A model generated the notes under the pieces. The model worked only from the letters and a program-made list of their open reading frames with translations, made no database searches and was not told the DNA's origin. A stretch of DNA of 64,000 nucleotides, from assembly GCA_025175895.1 (NCBI GenBank), contig CM045989.1, positions 124,013,272 through 124,077,271 on the forward strand. The letters are read 5' to 3'. The first letter of the stretch is position 1; each line of letters starts with the position of its first letter. The translations under genes and the position numbers were made by a program. Shown in pieces: positions 21,357 through 33,753 of the stretch. This DNA comes from Wurfbainia villosa. Taxonomy: Eukaryota; Streptophyta; Magnoliopsida; Zingiberales; Zingiberaceae.

Positions 21357-21625
21357 AGACTGTTAGCAGTCGATTGGGGGTTATCGATCAAGCGATGAAA
21401 GTCGACTCGGTTCATTGCCGCGCCTAATTTAGCGATCGGCCATCAAGCAGAATGGCCGTAGCGATCGGTCGGCTCTGGCGATATCGATCGGCCCGATCTG
21501 TTGGCGATCGTGATAGTCTTCCGTTAGCGATGGCGGCCCAAATCCGTGAATCATTTATTCGAGAAGATGTTAGAATCGTGGTGATCGGTGATGTAAGTCA
21601 TCGGTCGGTGATGAACCTCAGCGGG
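21357..21625. repeat. GATC/CGATCG-rich divergent block in LTR E
   Basis: This stretch is full of GCGATCGG, CGATATCGATCGG and similar words. Its counterpart at 42746-43040 has the same general order of landmarks (GTCTTCCGTT, GTTAGAATCGTGG, GTAAGTCATC) but many rearranged bases and an intact CAGTCGACTGATG near 43016. The divergence is far above that of the rest of the LTR. Confidence 0.65.
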
Positions 21626-21641
21626 AAAAGAGGCTCTTTCC

Positions 21642-21647
21642 TATAAA
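21642..21647 (+). promoter_or_regulatory. TATA box of LTR E
   Basis: TATAAA occurs in CTTTCCTATAAAGAGG. The 3' LTR reads CTTTCCTATATGAAGAG at the same point. Confidence 0.6.
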
Positions 21648-22008
21648 GAGGCCCAAGGGGAGCAGAAGGGCTAATGCTTATATTCTGATCATTCTTCTAA
21701 GCTCCCACAAGTTTTCCAAGCTTTCTAAGTGTATTAATCTCCCTCCTCCTCTCAAATCTTCATTGTCATCTTTTGTAAGAAGAGGAGGTCTTTGTAAAGA
21801 GAAAGCTTCTTAGTGGAATTGCTTGGGTTGATCCACCTTAAGGATCGCCGTGGAGTAGGAGCGTTATCTCCGAACCACGTAAAGGCTTTGTTAGCATTGT
21901 TTTTGTGTTTTTACATATATTATTTGTGCTTGCTTCCGCTAATCATTTTTGTAGAAACCGAAAAGCGCTATTCACCCCCCTTCTAGCTTCCAAACGATCA
22001 CTAACAAG

Positions 22009-22021
22009 TGGTATCAGAGCC
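22009..22021 (+). other. Primer binding site of element E
   Basis: TGGTATCAGAGCC lies two bases past the LTR end. Confidence 0.9.
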
Positions 22022-22057
22022 CGGATCGCATCGGAAGATCTAACCATCAACCGGAGC

Positions 22058-23712
22058 ATGGCATTTCAAGAGGGATATAGCACGGCAAGGCCTCCGTTTT
22101 TCAACGGCAATGACTTTGGCTATTGGAAAGGTAGGATGGAATACTATCTCATGAATGACATAGAAAATTGGTTTAGTAATGTAGATGGATTCGAAAAGCC
22201 GATCGACGAATTCGGAGCACCACTACCGACAAAAGATTGGACAAGAGAGATGGCCAAGAAAGCACAAGCAAATGCAAAAGCAACGACCACACTTCAATGT
22301 GGTCTATCCAAGGAGCAACTCTCTAAGGTCGGGACTTTCAACTCCGCAAAAGAGCTTTGGGAGAAGCTCATCGAACTCAACGAAGGATCCAAAGAGACAA
22401 GAAGGGCCAAGAGGGATCTTTTGATTGGCCAACTCCAAAGCTTCACTATGAAGACAAACGAGACCGTGAGCCAAATGCACGGGCGTTTCAAGGAAGTAGT
22501 CAACGGACTACACGTTATAGGTGAAAAGGTCGACAACCGTGACCTTGTAAGGTATGTATTACAAGCTTTCCCTAGGACTACCTTATGGGCCTCAATGGTA
22601 GATGCTTATAAGGTCTCTAGGGATCTTTCATTAGTCAAGTTAGATGAACTTTTTTGTGAATTTCAATTACATGAGCAAGTTAACACTTCATCCAAAGAGA
22701 AGGGTATAGCTCTTTTTGTAGGAAAGAAGGAGAAGAAGAAGAAGGAGAAGAAGGAAGTGTCCTCCTCATCCGAATCCGAGGAAGACTCATCAAGTAGTGA
22801 AGATGAGTTATCGGCAAGCGAGGTGGCACATTACGTCAAGAAGTTTGGTGGGAAGTCAAGGAGACTCACCAAGAAGGATGTGAAGAGGATGTTCCAATCC
22901 TCAAGAGGTAAATTTTCAAATAATTCAAATTCTTCATCTAATGTAACTTGATATGGTTGCAATAAGAAAGGGCACATCAAGCCAAATTGCCCGGAACTAA
23001 AGAAAAAAGAGGAGAAAGAAAAGAAGCATAAGGAGAAGAAGGAAAAGAAGGAAAAGAAGAAGAAAGAAGCAATGGTGGCACAAACATGGGACACTCTAAG
23101 TATAGAGGAGTCTTTCGACGATGAGGAAGTATGCCATGCCACCCGGAACTTAGCTCTTATGGCATTAGAGGAAGAAGTCGCGAGCTCAAGCGAGGAGTCC
23201 TCTTCATCTTCAAGTGATGAATCATCATCAAGTGATGATGATGAGGTAAACAACTCACCTAAAATAGATTTACTTTATAAGACTATTGCATGTTTACAAA
23301 ATTCTTTAAATAGATCAAAAATTAGGGTTAAGGATCTAAAATTAGAAATCAAATCACTCAAAAGTGTAGATTCATCATGTTGCAAACAATCTAGTGATAT
23401 TGATGAATGTACTCTTAGGGATGAAAATGATGAGTTAAGAAAAGAAATAGGTAAATTAAGAGCATGCCTAGAAAAATTCACTAATGGTTCTAAATATCTA
23501 GATATGATTATTAAAAATTAAAGGGCAATTTATAATAAGGCCGGATTAGGATATAGACCTAAGGAGAAAGAGGTAGCATTTGCATCCCTTGTTAGTAGAA
23601 AAACAATGATTAAAAGCAAGGGGAGAAAGGCATGGGTCCCAAAGAAATTTATAATTGATGCTAGTGGTCCTAAGATTTGGGTACCTAAGGATTGTGTTTT
23701 TCATGTGACATA
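22058..23712 (+). pseudogene. gag: gag of element E (nonsense change in zinc knuckle)
   Basis: ATG 22058 is the first Met after the primer site that matches other gag starts (YSTARPPFFNGNDFGYWKGRMEYYL). A UBN2-type capsid region follows (LWEKLIELNEGSK, LLIGQLQSF, MHGRFKEVVNGL, TLWASMVDAYK). Ser/Glu-rich tracts lead to the zinc knuckle, whose first cysteine codon is a TGA stop at 22949-22951. The remaining ligands GCNKKGHIKPNC are intact. A Lys-rich segment, an acidic Ser region and a Leu-rich segment follow (23072-23521), then a stop at 23519. The C-terminal WVPK motifs lie near 23633 and 23679 and lead into protease. Product: capsid/nucleocapsid. Decay is by point stops more than by indels. 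Confidence 0.88.
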
Positions 23713-26700
23713 GGTAGAAGAACCAAGCTTGTGGATAGTTGATAGTGGGTGCTCAAAGAATATGACCGGGGATGAGAGATAATTCTCCACTATCAACCAC
23801 ACTAGAAAAGGAAAAGTGTCATTTGGTAATAGCGGCAAACTTAAAATTTTAGGAAAGGGCACCATTGAGGTATCTCCCAATCTTGCCATTCATAAAGTTC
23901 TATTAGTTAAAAATATGAAATTTAACTTACTTAGTGTAAGTCAATTATGTGATGCAAACTTTGATGTTAAATTTGATTCCTCAAAATGTTTTATAAGATA
24001 CAAAACTATAAACGATTGCATGTTAGTAGGCTTTAGGAAATCAAATATATATTATGTTGATTTATCCTATGCTACTAATCCTTCCACTAAGTGTCTTATT
24101 GCAAAAGAGGAAGAAAGTTGGCTTTGGCATAGGAGGCTAGGACACATAAACATGAAGAATATAGCCAAAATAGCAAAATTGAAGCTAGTCAAAGGATTGC
24201 CTAGAGTCAAATTTCTCAAGGACAAGATGTGTGATGCTTGCCAAGAAGGGAAACAATCAAAAACATCACACAAAGGTAAAAATTTACTTAGTACCGCTTT
24301 ACCATTAGAATTACTACATATGGATTTATTTGATTGCCATAGTACCCCATCTATAATTGGTAGTAAATATTGCTTGGTAATAGTAGATGATTTTTCTAGA
24401 TTTACTTGGGTGTTTTTCTTGAAAAATAAAGATGAAACCTTAGGAATAATCATAGGATTTAGCAAAAGAGTAGAAAATGAAAGAAAACTCAAAATCAATC
24501 GGATCCGTAGTGATCATGGTGGAGAATTTGAGAATTCTAATTTCTCAAATTTTTGCTTAGAACAAGGGTACAAGCATAATTTTCTTATCCTATAACACCT
24601 CAACAAAATGGGATTGTGGAAAGAAAAAATCGTGCCCTACAAGAAGCGGCTAGGACAATGCTTAATGCATATTCCTTACCTAGCTACTTGTGGGCGGAAG
24701 CGGTTAATACCGCTTGCTATATCCAAAATAGGGTATTGATTCATAGGTTTTTAGGAAAAACTCCTTTTGAATTGTGGAATGGTACAATTCCAACAATTCA
24801 TTATTTTAAGGTCTTTGGATGCAAAGTTTATATCTTAAATACCAAAGACAATCTAAGTAAGTTTGAGTTCAAAGCGGATGAAGGAATCCTAGTTGGATAC
24901 TCATCCACTAGTGTAGGATATAGAGTTTACAATAAAAGGACTCAAAAGATTGAAGAATCTTCAAATGTTCAATTTGATGAAACTTCAAATACATACCCTA
25001 GGAAATCCCCTATTGATGATGATATAAATATTGAAAATCAAGAAATTACCAAACAATTTCAAGACTTAAACTTAGGGGGTAATGATCAAGGGGGAGGATT
25101 GAATCAAGGGGGAGTAAGGGATGATTCCGATGATGAGCATAGGATTGAGGTTGATCATGATCAAACTCCATCTAACACACCTCCTAGAACCATAAGATTT
25201 CATCAAAGTCACCCTTTAGATCAAATTGTGGGTGAATTATCTCAAGGAGTTAGGACTAGGTCATTCCATAGGGATCCTACTAGTCATATTGCTCTAATCT
25301 CTCAAATTGAGCCCAAAACAATTAAAGATGCATTACTTGATCCGGATTGGATCTTAGCAATGCAAGATGAATTAGCTCAATTTGAAAGGAGTCAAGTATG
25401 GGAGTTAGTTCCTAGACCAAGTGAAAACACTATTATTACTACAAGATGGGTCTTTAGGAACAAACTAGATGACCAAGGGAATATCACTAGAAATAAAGCA
25501 TGATTAGTTGCAAGGGGTTTTAATCAAGTTGAAGGACTTGATTTTGATGAAACATATGCCTTGCTAGGTTAGAGTCCATTAGAATACTTTTAGCATATGC
25601 CTCCTATATGGGTTTCAAACTCCATCAAATGGATGTCAAATCGGCATTCCTAAATGGGTTTATTAAGGAAGAGGTGTATGTAGAACAACTTCCCGGGTTT
25701 GAAAATATGGACTACCCAAACCATGTATACAAGCTTAGGAAAGCCTTATATGGTTTGAAACAAGCTCCCCGGGCTTGGTATGAAAGATTGTCATCTTTCC
25801 TAATCTCTAAGGATTTCAAAAGGGGTAGTATAGATCAAACTCTCTTTATAAAGTCAACATCTAAGGACATCTTTGTAGCCCAAGTGTATGTTGATGACAT
25901 TATCTTTGGGTCAACAAATGATGAACTTCTTCAAGACTTCATTCAAAATATGGAAAAAGAGTTTGAGATGAGTCTAGTTGGAGAATTAAATTTCTTTCTA
26001 GGATTGCAAGTTAAACAAACAAGTGAAGGAATTTACATTTATCAAACAAAATATGCTAAGGAAATGATTAAGAAATTTGGTTTGGAAAATGCTAAGGTAG
26101 TGACAATTCCAATGGCAACCAATACTAAAATAGATAGTGATAGTGAAGGAAAACAAATAGATCTTACCCTTTATAGGAGCATGATTGGTAGCCTCTTGTA
26201 TTTAACCGCTAGTAGACCCGACATATTATTTGCGGTTGGTATGTGTGCTAGGTATCAATCATGTGCTAAGGAATCTCATTTAGTTGCCGTTAAGAGAATT
26301 TTAAGATATGTTAAAGACACTAAATGTAGGTCTATGGTACCCTAGGACTAGGTCCTTTGATTTGGTTGGGTACACCGATTCCGATTATGCCGGTTGCAAA
26401 TTGGATCGGAAGAGTACTAGTGGTGGATGTCAATTCCTTAGGTCCTCCCTAGTGAGTTGGAGTAGTAGGAAGCAACCTTGTGTTGCTTTATCCACCACCG
26501 AGGCCGAATATGTGGCTATGGGTGGCTGTGTAGCTCAATTATTATGGATGAAACATACCTTAGAAGATTATGAGCTATCTTACTCCAACATGAAAGTATT
26601 TTGTGATAATGTGAGCACCATTAACTTGACCAAGAATCCAGTGCATCACTCTAGGACCAAGCACATTGAAGTGAAACATCACTTCATTAGAGACCATGTG

Positions 26701-26829
26701 GCTAAGGGGGACATTGAGCTTAATTACATTGAATCTAAGTCCAACCTAGCCGACATCTTTACCAAGCCTCTCCCCGAAATAGAATTTTCATCACTTAGGA
26801 GAGAACTTGGAATGTGCTTTGTAGAATAG
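23713..26829 (+). pseudogene. pol: pol of element E
   Basis: Protease motif WIVDSGCSKNMTG lies near 23725-23770 and is followed by a TAA at 23780. The GAG-pre-integrase segment and integrase zinc finger (HRRLGH...CDACQEGKQ) and DDE core (MDLFDCH, DDFSRFTW, SDHGGEF) run to 24595. A 1-base loss just before the conserved QQNGIVERKNR shifts the frame (24616-25503). A CGA-to-TGA stop lies at 25501. A small deletion near 25563 precedes reverse transcriptase (QMDVKSAFLNG, YGLKQAPRAWYE, YVDDIIFGS, ELNFFLGLQ), intact to about 26330. A last shift leads to RNase H (DSDYAGCKLDRKSTSG, STTEAEYVAMGG, CDNVS, HSRTKHIEVKHHFIRDHV) ending at TAG 26827. Catalytic residues are retained although frames are broken, so the decay looks fairly recent. 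Confidence 0.92.
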
Positions 26830-27800
26830 AAATGTAGGTTTGCATGATCCTATAGAAATACTAGGATTTATACCTTTAACCATCTCACAAAATACTTAGG
26901 AAACCATGATTTTTGTATTGAGCCACCTAGACAACATGTGAGATGTTAGGAAGATGCACTTGGATCATCATGCTTATTATGATGCATTACTATGAACCAA
27001 AGTGTCATCTAGAGACATTAATCCTTCATTGGACCAATCATTGGGAAGGCTTATGTACAATTAATGTGCATATAGCTTCAAGAATATGATTGGAAATGTC
27101 AAATAAAATAAAATTTAAACTATGTCTATCAAATCTTGAGAAATAATTTCCTATTGATAAGCCAAAGTGATACAAAGTTTTGCAAAAATATCATAACTTT
27201 TGCAAAATCTCAAGATTGTGTCAATATCAAAATCTAGAGGTGATATAATTTTAAAATAATTTTTCCTTGATAGGAAATGTTCTAAAAATATTACCCACAA
27301 AATTTCGTGATTTTTTGATCTTTATTGAATTAATTATAAATTTTTTAATCTGATCGAAAAGGCTATCAGACTGATATCAGTCGACTGGTACCTGACGCCA
27401 GTTCGACTGATATGACGATATCGAACCGGGCTTACCCAATTCGTTATCAGTTCGACTGCCATTTATGTCGTCATGATCACGAGCACATAATCGTCAGTAT
27501 GCGATCGCGGCGGTTCGATCGATCCCATCACCTGACCGCCGACTAATAATGATCGGATGTCGCGTTTTTAGGGCTTTCCACCTGTTCGACTCGCCAAACC
27601 ATCCTGATTTTCTCTCCTCTTCCTCTTCCGACGAACCTCCACCGCGCCGTTTAGCCGTTCTCCCTCGCTTTTCCGGCGTCTTCACCGACCGGTGCTCCCA
27701 TTTGGAGTGCTCTCCAACTCGAGGACCTTCTCTTGTCACTCCGTTCGCGCTAGTTTCATCCTTTCGGCTAGGGTGGTCCCAAGATCGCTCTTTGTTCACC
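26830..27800 (+). promoter_or_regulatory. Candidate internal promoter and leader of the envelope-like gene, element E
   Basis: No coding region links pol to the envelope-like gene. The stretch holds AT-rich sequence and a GAGATGTTAGG motif near 26939. A cluster of CAGTCGACTGG/CAGTTCGACTG/CGATCG words lies at 27360-27545. A pyrimidine-rich leader (27590-27800, TCCTCTTCCTCTTCC and similar) leads into ATG 27801. The long frame across 27549-27866 has no family resemblance and crosses the leader and intron, so I treat it as untranslated. Confidence 0.45.
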
Positions 27801-27811
27801 ATGCCGCCTAG
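27801..27811 (+). CDS. Envelope-like gene of element E, exon 1 (11 coding bases)
   Basis: An ATG, two further codons and two bases precede a GTATAT donor at 27812. Intron 27812-27950 (139 bases) ends in a pyrimidine run and ACACATTTAG. Joining at 27951 keeps the frame with the long second exon. Exon length and intron phase are the same as in element B. Confidence 0.6.
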
Positions 27812-27950
27812 GTATATTTTCATTCCTGATCAATGTTTGTTTGTTCCTATGATTGTATTTCACTAACCCATGCTTGTCTTGTTGTCTCTGTCCATGCATC
27901 ATCAACCTACATTGTGCATATTTTTTTTTGTTGTCTTTTCACACATTTAG

Positions 27951-29064
27951 ACTTAAACGCTTTGCTACTAAGCGTACTCGGGCACCTCCGACCAACGAGG
28001 GCCCGTCAAACCCTCGATCCCCTGTCGATCCTCGATTTCCAAACTTCGCACTTGAAAGTGCTTTCAATAAAAACAAATTCCAACTTATTCCACCTAGATC
28101 AATGGATCCCAATTTTCTTAAAGACTACTATTTTGACATTGTTCAAATCATTCAACATTACAAACTTGAGTCTTTAGTCTTTTGTGAACATCATGTTAAT
28201 ATCACTCTTCTCTCTGAATTTTTCAACAACCTACGACCGGCTGGAGATGGGAAATACCGGACTCGTGTTGCTCATGATCCGGTTTTCAAATCCCAGATCC
28301 GACTGATTTTCTCGGTTGTCTCTCTTCCGAGAATGATTTCATCTTATATCCATCTTGGAGTGAACCTCTTCCACCTCCTTTTGAGGAGATTTCTTTGGAT
28401 TCCCTTCACACTACTTTCTATCATTCTCCTCGACCTTTGAACACTAATCTATTTCAATCACAAGAACTTTCTGCCTCTGACAATGTCCTTTATAAGGTCA
28501 TTGCTCATTGTCTTCTCCCTATAGTTACTCGTGGTTTAGCTTTGGTTCGCCCTCCACACTTACTTCTCATGCATATCTTTCGTTCATACTTAGACATCAA
28601 TATTAGCCTCAATACCTTCTATTGCATCACTCATTTCATAAGGCCAAACAATGGGAAGGTTCATATTCCTTTTGGAAATGTCCTTACTCAATGGCTCAGC
28701 TCCGTAGGCATTGATGTCAATATAGGAGTCATTAAAGTCATGAATAGAAAATATGATCAGATGACTCGACGGAGTTTCTCCTTGGCGGGCCTGAAGGCCG
28801 ACAGAGGATCCGTTTTCTGGGACCCAGCCCGACGGCTAGCAGGTGGCGCTCCGACACCAGAGGATGCCGCTGCGGAAGAAGTTGCTGAAGGTGTTGTTGA
28901 GGGTGTTGCTGAGGGAGCAGATGCGGGGGAGACTGCTGCAGGCGATACTGTTATGCCAGATCCATCCTTCGTTGCCCGTTTCGATGCTTTTTTGGAGCGG
29001 GTAGACACACGCTTTGAGGAGCTGCGCTTAGAGCATCAGGAGCTTCGCCGAGAGCATCAGGAGC
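27951..29064 (+). pseudogene. Envelope-like gene of element E, exon 2, first part (frameshift, then CACTA insertion)
   Basis: Exon 2 starts with a Lys/Arg-rich segment. It then aligns with element B through FCEHH...LLSEFFNNLR and TRVAHDPVF. A 1-base shift near 28296 moves the frame, as shown by ISLDSL, ELSASDNVLYKVI, PIVTRGLALVRPPHLL, LDINISLNTFYCITHFI and WLSSVGIDV lying in the new frame to 29064. The C-terminal third is Ala/Gly/Glu-rich and then forms a heptad-like stretch (RVDTRFEELRLEHQEL), probably a coiled coil. F interrupts it at 29065, and the last 44 codons lie at 41130-41263. A virion or membrane role is unproven, since I see no signal peptide or hydrophobic anchor. Confidence 0.65.
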
Positions 29065-29077
29065 CACTACAAAAAAA
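29065..29077 (+). repeat. Left terminal inverted repeat of CACTA element F
   Basis: CACTACAAAAAAA, the canonical CACTA end, paired with 41114-41126. Confidence 0.95.
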
Positions 29078-29099
29078 TGAGGCATTTGGATCGGAAATT

Positions 29100-29545
29100 T
29101 AGAAGCGGTTGGGAAAATGATGGTAAAGGAGGGGCTTTTAGAAGCGGTTTTCTTAACCGGTGCTAATACCGCTTCAATTGATTTTTTTTTGAAGCGGATG
29201 ATTTTTCAATTCTGTTGCGTATGTTTAGAATCGGTTAACAAATGACTCTATATAAATTTTATAGGAGCGGTTATTAACCTCTCCTATTGCTTTAGGAGCG
29301 GTTATAACCGCTCCTAATACCGCTTCAATATACCATTTTTTGAAGCGGATAATTTTTTGATTCTGTTTAAGATATTTAGAATCGGTAATTATAACCGCTC
29401 CTAATACCGCTTCAATTGATCATTTTTTTTTTAATTTTTCCGATTCTGTTCAGTTTATTTAGAATCGATTTGTATAATAATTTTAGGATCGTTTAATAAC
29501 CGATCCCAATTCTTTAGGAGCGGTTAATAACCGCTCCTAAAGGTT
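29100..29545. repeat. Left subterminal repeat array of element F
   Basis: More than a dozen copies in both orientations of AGAAGCGGTT, GGAGCGGTT and TACCGCTTCAAT-type words, several as adjacent inverted pairs (GGAGCGGTTATAACCGCTCC near 29296). In related elements such arrays are transposase-binding sites. Confidence 0.85.
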
Positions 29546-29553
29546 TATAAAAA
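29546..29553 (+). promoter_or_regulatory. Candidate TATA box of the TNP2-like gene
   Basis: TATAAAAA lies immediately after the last subterminal repeat. A leader with AAACCCTAA at about 29578 follows. A possible leader intron runs from GAG/GTAATT at 29804 to an ACAG acceptor at 30211. Confidence 0.5.
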
Positions 29554-30220
29554 GAGGTATTATTGTCTATTCTCTCAAAACCCTAAGCAGCCGTACGTCT
29601 TGGATTAGAGGGGTGGTCGTATCTTAGATTTTATTTTCCAAAAAATCCTAGCTAGCCGGTTTGGATTTAAGGAGTGTATTATTTTCCAATTTCATCTCTC
29701 TGTTTCAACAGTCTTCTCTATTCTAGCGGTCCATCAAATCGGCCATACTAGTTTCATCCGCCTTCTACTTCTTTGTCATAAGCCTTTGATTTTGTTTGTG
29801 GAGGTAATTTCTTTGTTTAATTTTTATTATGTGATAAATTTTTAAGTATTAATGGTGACAAAATTATAATCGATTAGAGTTTGTCTTTTTATTAATTCTT
29901 TTTTTTATCTTTTTTCAATTTATTTGTATTGTTTTTCAAATTTATTATTATATTTTTTGTATTATATTTTGTTTATTATGCTAAGCTTTATTTTCATATT
30001 TTTTTCCTCTAAATTGAATAATATAAAAGATTTCTCGTGATTTTTTTATTTTATGAAATCATTCTATTTATATATTTGAAAATTTATATTTAGGAATTGT
30101 ATTTTTATGTTTGTTAAATTCCTTAAAATTGGTATGTGTTTATCTACAAATGTTTATTTAATTTTGATATATCATATTTCAATGTGTAAATGTTTAAAAA
30201 TTATTGAACAGGATCAAATC

Positions 30221-33200
30221 ATGCAGAAGGAATGGATGGTCACATGGCAGTCTTGAGTATCGAGTGGGAATTCTATATTTTTTACGTTATGCATTTGGTG
30301 ATGCAACTCAAGAAGTGACAAGACCATGTCCTTGTTGCAAATGCATAAACTCATTGAGTCATGATCGAGAGACAATACATGAGCATCTGATGATAAATGG
30401 TATCTTACAAGATTATCGAATATGGAATTTTCATGGAGAAAATCTAATTGTACAAGATCACGATAACAACCAACTTCGAGATTTAGCGCAACAAGTTCCT
30501 GAAGTAACTAGCCATGAACCCTTCGCAGAAGAAATGTTGAATGATGCATTTGGAATGCATGAAGGATCTGCAAGTAATGAAAACTGTACTGGAGCATCGA
30601 CTAGTCATATACTGATGGAGTCTAGTGTGAAAGATTTTTATCGACTAATAGAGGAAGGGAAACAACAACTATATACCAGATGCACAAAGTTTTCTAAACT
30701 GACATTCCTTATTGAGTTATTTCAATTAAAAGTTAGTGGAAAATGGAGTGATAAGTCATTTACAGCATTGTTGGACTTCCTTCGTCGAGTACTTCCAACT
30801 GAAGCTCAAGTGCCTAAGTCTTTTTTATGAAGCAAAGAAATTAATTTCTAGTTTAGGACTTCATTATGAAAAAATACACGCTTGTCCAAATGATTGCATG
30901 ATTTATTGGGGGGAAAGTGAGAATGAACAGGCTTGCAAAGTGTGTAACCTTTCAAGATGGAAAAATTTACAGAAATCATCTAGGAGGTCATATAAAGGTG
31001 GAAAAAAATGTCTTGTGGTTAATATTCCAGCCAAAGTCTTTTGGTATTTTCCATTGAAACTAAGATTGCAACGATTATTCATGTCATCCAAGACGTCTGA
31101 AAGTATGCAATGGCATTTCAAAAAATGAGTTTTGGATGGAAATCTAAGGCATCCAGCTGATTCTCGAGCGTGGAAGGAATTTGATGAACGACATTGTGAA
31201 TTTGCATCTGATCCTAGAAATGTACGCTTGGGACTTGCTGCTGATGGTTTTAATCCATTTAAAAATCAAAGCACTGCACATAGTACTTGGCCTATTGTTT
31301 TGATGCCTTATAATTTGCCACCTTGGGAATGCATGAAGCCTCATTCTATTATTTTATCCACCCTTATTCCAGGTCCAAAAGCACCTGGAAATGATATCGA
31401 TAACAAAGAAATTTACGTCCTCTATTGACTGAATTAAAAGATTTGTGGGAAAATGGAATTGCCACATTTGATGCTTGTAACAAAGAAATGTTTCAAATGC
31501 GGGCTGCATTAATTTGGACAGTTAGTGACTTTCCTGGTTTGGGATGTTTGTCTGGATGGAATACATATGCCAAGAATGCATGTCCAACTTGTGCTGATAA
31601 GACAGATGCAATGTACCTGAAGCATGGCAAAAAGTGGTCATTCAGAGGCCATCGTCGTTTTCTACCACTAGATTCAGAAATTCGAACAATGTTAAGTTAT
31701 GGGCAACCAGAACAACGCGAGTTAGATTTGGCTCCATTATCTGGATCTGACGTTCTACGAATGACCTTAAACAAGAATGTGATTTTTGGTAAGAGTAATG
31801 CATCAAAACCAAATGTGAGAATGAAAACAGGGTCAATTGAACAAATGTGGAGAAAACAAAGCATATTTTTTAGTCTGCCATACTGGGAATTTAATTTGAT
31901 CCGACATAATTTGGACCCTATGCATATTGAAAAAATGTTTGCGACAACATTATTGGAACACTTTTAGATGATTCCAACAAGAGTAAAGATAATTATGCCG
32001 CACGAGAGATTTAAAGATTTTGGGTATTATGAAACAACTATGGCCCAACACAATCGGGATGGTAGAGAGAGAATGTGATCTTTAATCGCCACTCGCTTCC
32101 ACGTACTGAGCAGGCCAACAATAGAGCAATACGTAACCGGAACGAAGGTACGTCATCTGATATTTCAAAGTGTGTGGATGTTGGACGTTGCAAGATTATG
32201 GGCTTGAAAAGCCATGATTGTCATATCATGATGGAACAATTCCTTCCAATTGCTCTTCATCGGGTGTTGTCAAAAAAGGTAACTGCTCCACTTATTGTTT
32301 TGTGTGAATATTTTAGAACAGTGTGTGCAAAGTCCCTACAAGAAGAAGAATTACAGAAGGCTGAAGAAGGAGTTGTTTTGGTTTTATGTCAATTGGAGAG
32401 AATATTTCCACCATCTTTTTTCACAATAATGGTTCATTTGGTGGTACATTTAGCATATGAAGCTAGAATTGCTGGGCCTGTACATTATCGATGGATGTAT
32501 TCAATAGAAAGGTACCTGGGAAAACTTAAAAATTTTGTCAGAAATAAAGCACGACCAGAGGCCAACATTGCAGAGGCATATTTAGCAGATGAATGTGTTG
32601 TGTTTTGTTCACGTTATATAGAGGGTAACATCTCATTCAACAATCATGGAACACGACATAAAGAGACACCAAATATTGACTTTCCCACACTTTCGATGTT
32701 TCCACAAGTAGGGCGACCAACAAAAGGACTTCAAGTACTTACCTTGGATGACAAAACTTTAACTCAAGGTCATAGATATATTCTCTCTAATTATGCGACC
32801 TTGCAACCATATCGTGAGTAAGTATTACATGTTGAATACCATATTCTATATCATTTTTCATAATGTTTTAATTTTTCTAATTATATATTAGTGTTGACAT
32901 TGAGCAGTGAATTAAAATGAATCAAGAGAAGACATAGATGTGGTAAATCGCCCAAGTAATTCTCAATTAGATGATATGGTTAGAATGCAATTTCGAATGG
33001 TTTGCAAAATGAGTAAGTAATATTTGTTATTTATTTTTTATTACGACTCATAATAAATAGACTTGTGACTTTTTCTTTACAAATTATATCGTACCTTACG
33101 GTTGATCGAGTAAATGAGCGGATTGATGACCTAGATCTTAGGGTGCTTTCACGTGGTCCAAATCCGAGCATTTAGTTATCATGGATTCAACATAAATGGT

Positions 33201-33753
33201 TTTGCATTTCGCACGGTAGAATCTGAAAAAACAAAAAGTGCAAAATAGCGAGTCATGGTGCGTGATGCATGATGATGATCATGAGTCAATCTATTATGGT
33301 CAACTAACTGATGTCATCTCACTTGATTATGGTGGTTGTGGACGAATTGTTCTTTTTCGATGTGATTGGATTAACACTATTACCGGTTTGAAAATTGATC
33401 CATTTGGATTTACAATGGTGAATTTTTCACGCTTGGTACATACGGGAGAACTTGATGGGCATGAACCTTTTATTTTGGCTACGCAAGCTCAAATGGTTTA
33501 TTATGTTCGTGATCCAAAGGAGGAGGATTGGTATTGTGCCATTCGTCACACACCAAGAGATACGTACAACATTGGCAATGAAGATGATATGGATACAATG
33601 TGTTTTATTCATAATAATTTATATAATATGGAATCGATATTAAGTGATGTAAATAAAGTAGATGTTGAATTAATTAGAACTGACATTGAGGGTTCAATAG
33701 TTGAGGTTCTTCCGGTTGTGAACAATGAAACAGATGATGAATACTTTGGTTGA
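30221..33753 (+). pseudogene. TNP2-like CACTA transposase (broken)
   Basis: Domains in order are as follows. An N-terminal transposase-associated segment (CPCCKC, about 30320) is followed by a TNP2/Transposase_21 core with KFSKLTFLIELFQLK, YEAKKLISSLGLHYEKIHACPNDCMIYW, CKVCNLSRWK, WHFKK, LRHPADSRAWKEFD, LGLAADGFNPF, LPPWECMK, GPKAPGNDID, CLSGWNT and HNLDPMHIEKM. A DUF4218-like region (32190-32640, KSHDCHIMMEQFLPIAL, RIFPPSFF, YRWMYSIERYLGKLK) and a DUF4216-like region (33280-33600, YGQLTDVISLDY, FRCDWI) complete it. Breaks are a shift soon after the likely ATG at 30221, an extra T near 30820, a stop at 31126, a shift near 31400 and another near 32060. An intron (about 32819-32908) probably separates the DUF4218 and DUF4216 parts. 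The enzyme would cut and join the CACTA ends in the nucleus. This copy is not functional. Confidence 0.9.

Larger units (their letters stand above)
20795..22006 (+). repeat. 5' LTR of element E
   Basis: This 1212-base repeat has only scattered differences from the 3' copy in its first 560 and last 350 bases. The block 21357-21625 is strongly diverged from 42746-43040. TATAAA lies at 21642, and the conserved GCGCTATTCACCCCCC block lies near the end. Confidence 0.93.

Noticed and set aside
27549..27866. 105-residue plus-strand frame before the envelope-like gene
   Set aside because: It runs through the pyrimidine-rich leader, exon 1 and intron. Pro/Ser bias is explained by CT-rich sequence.
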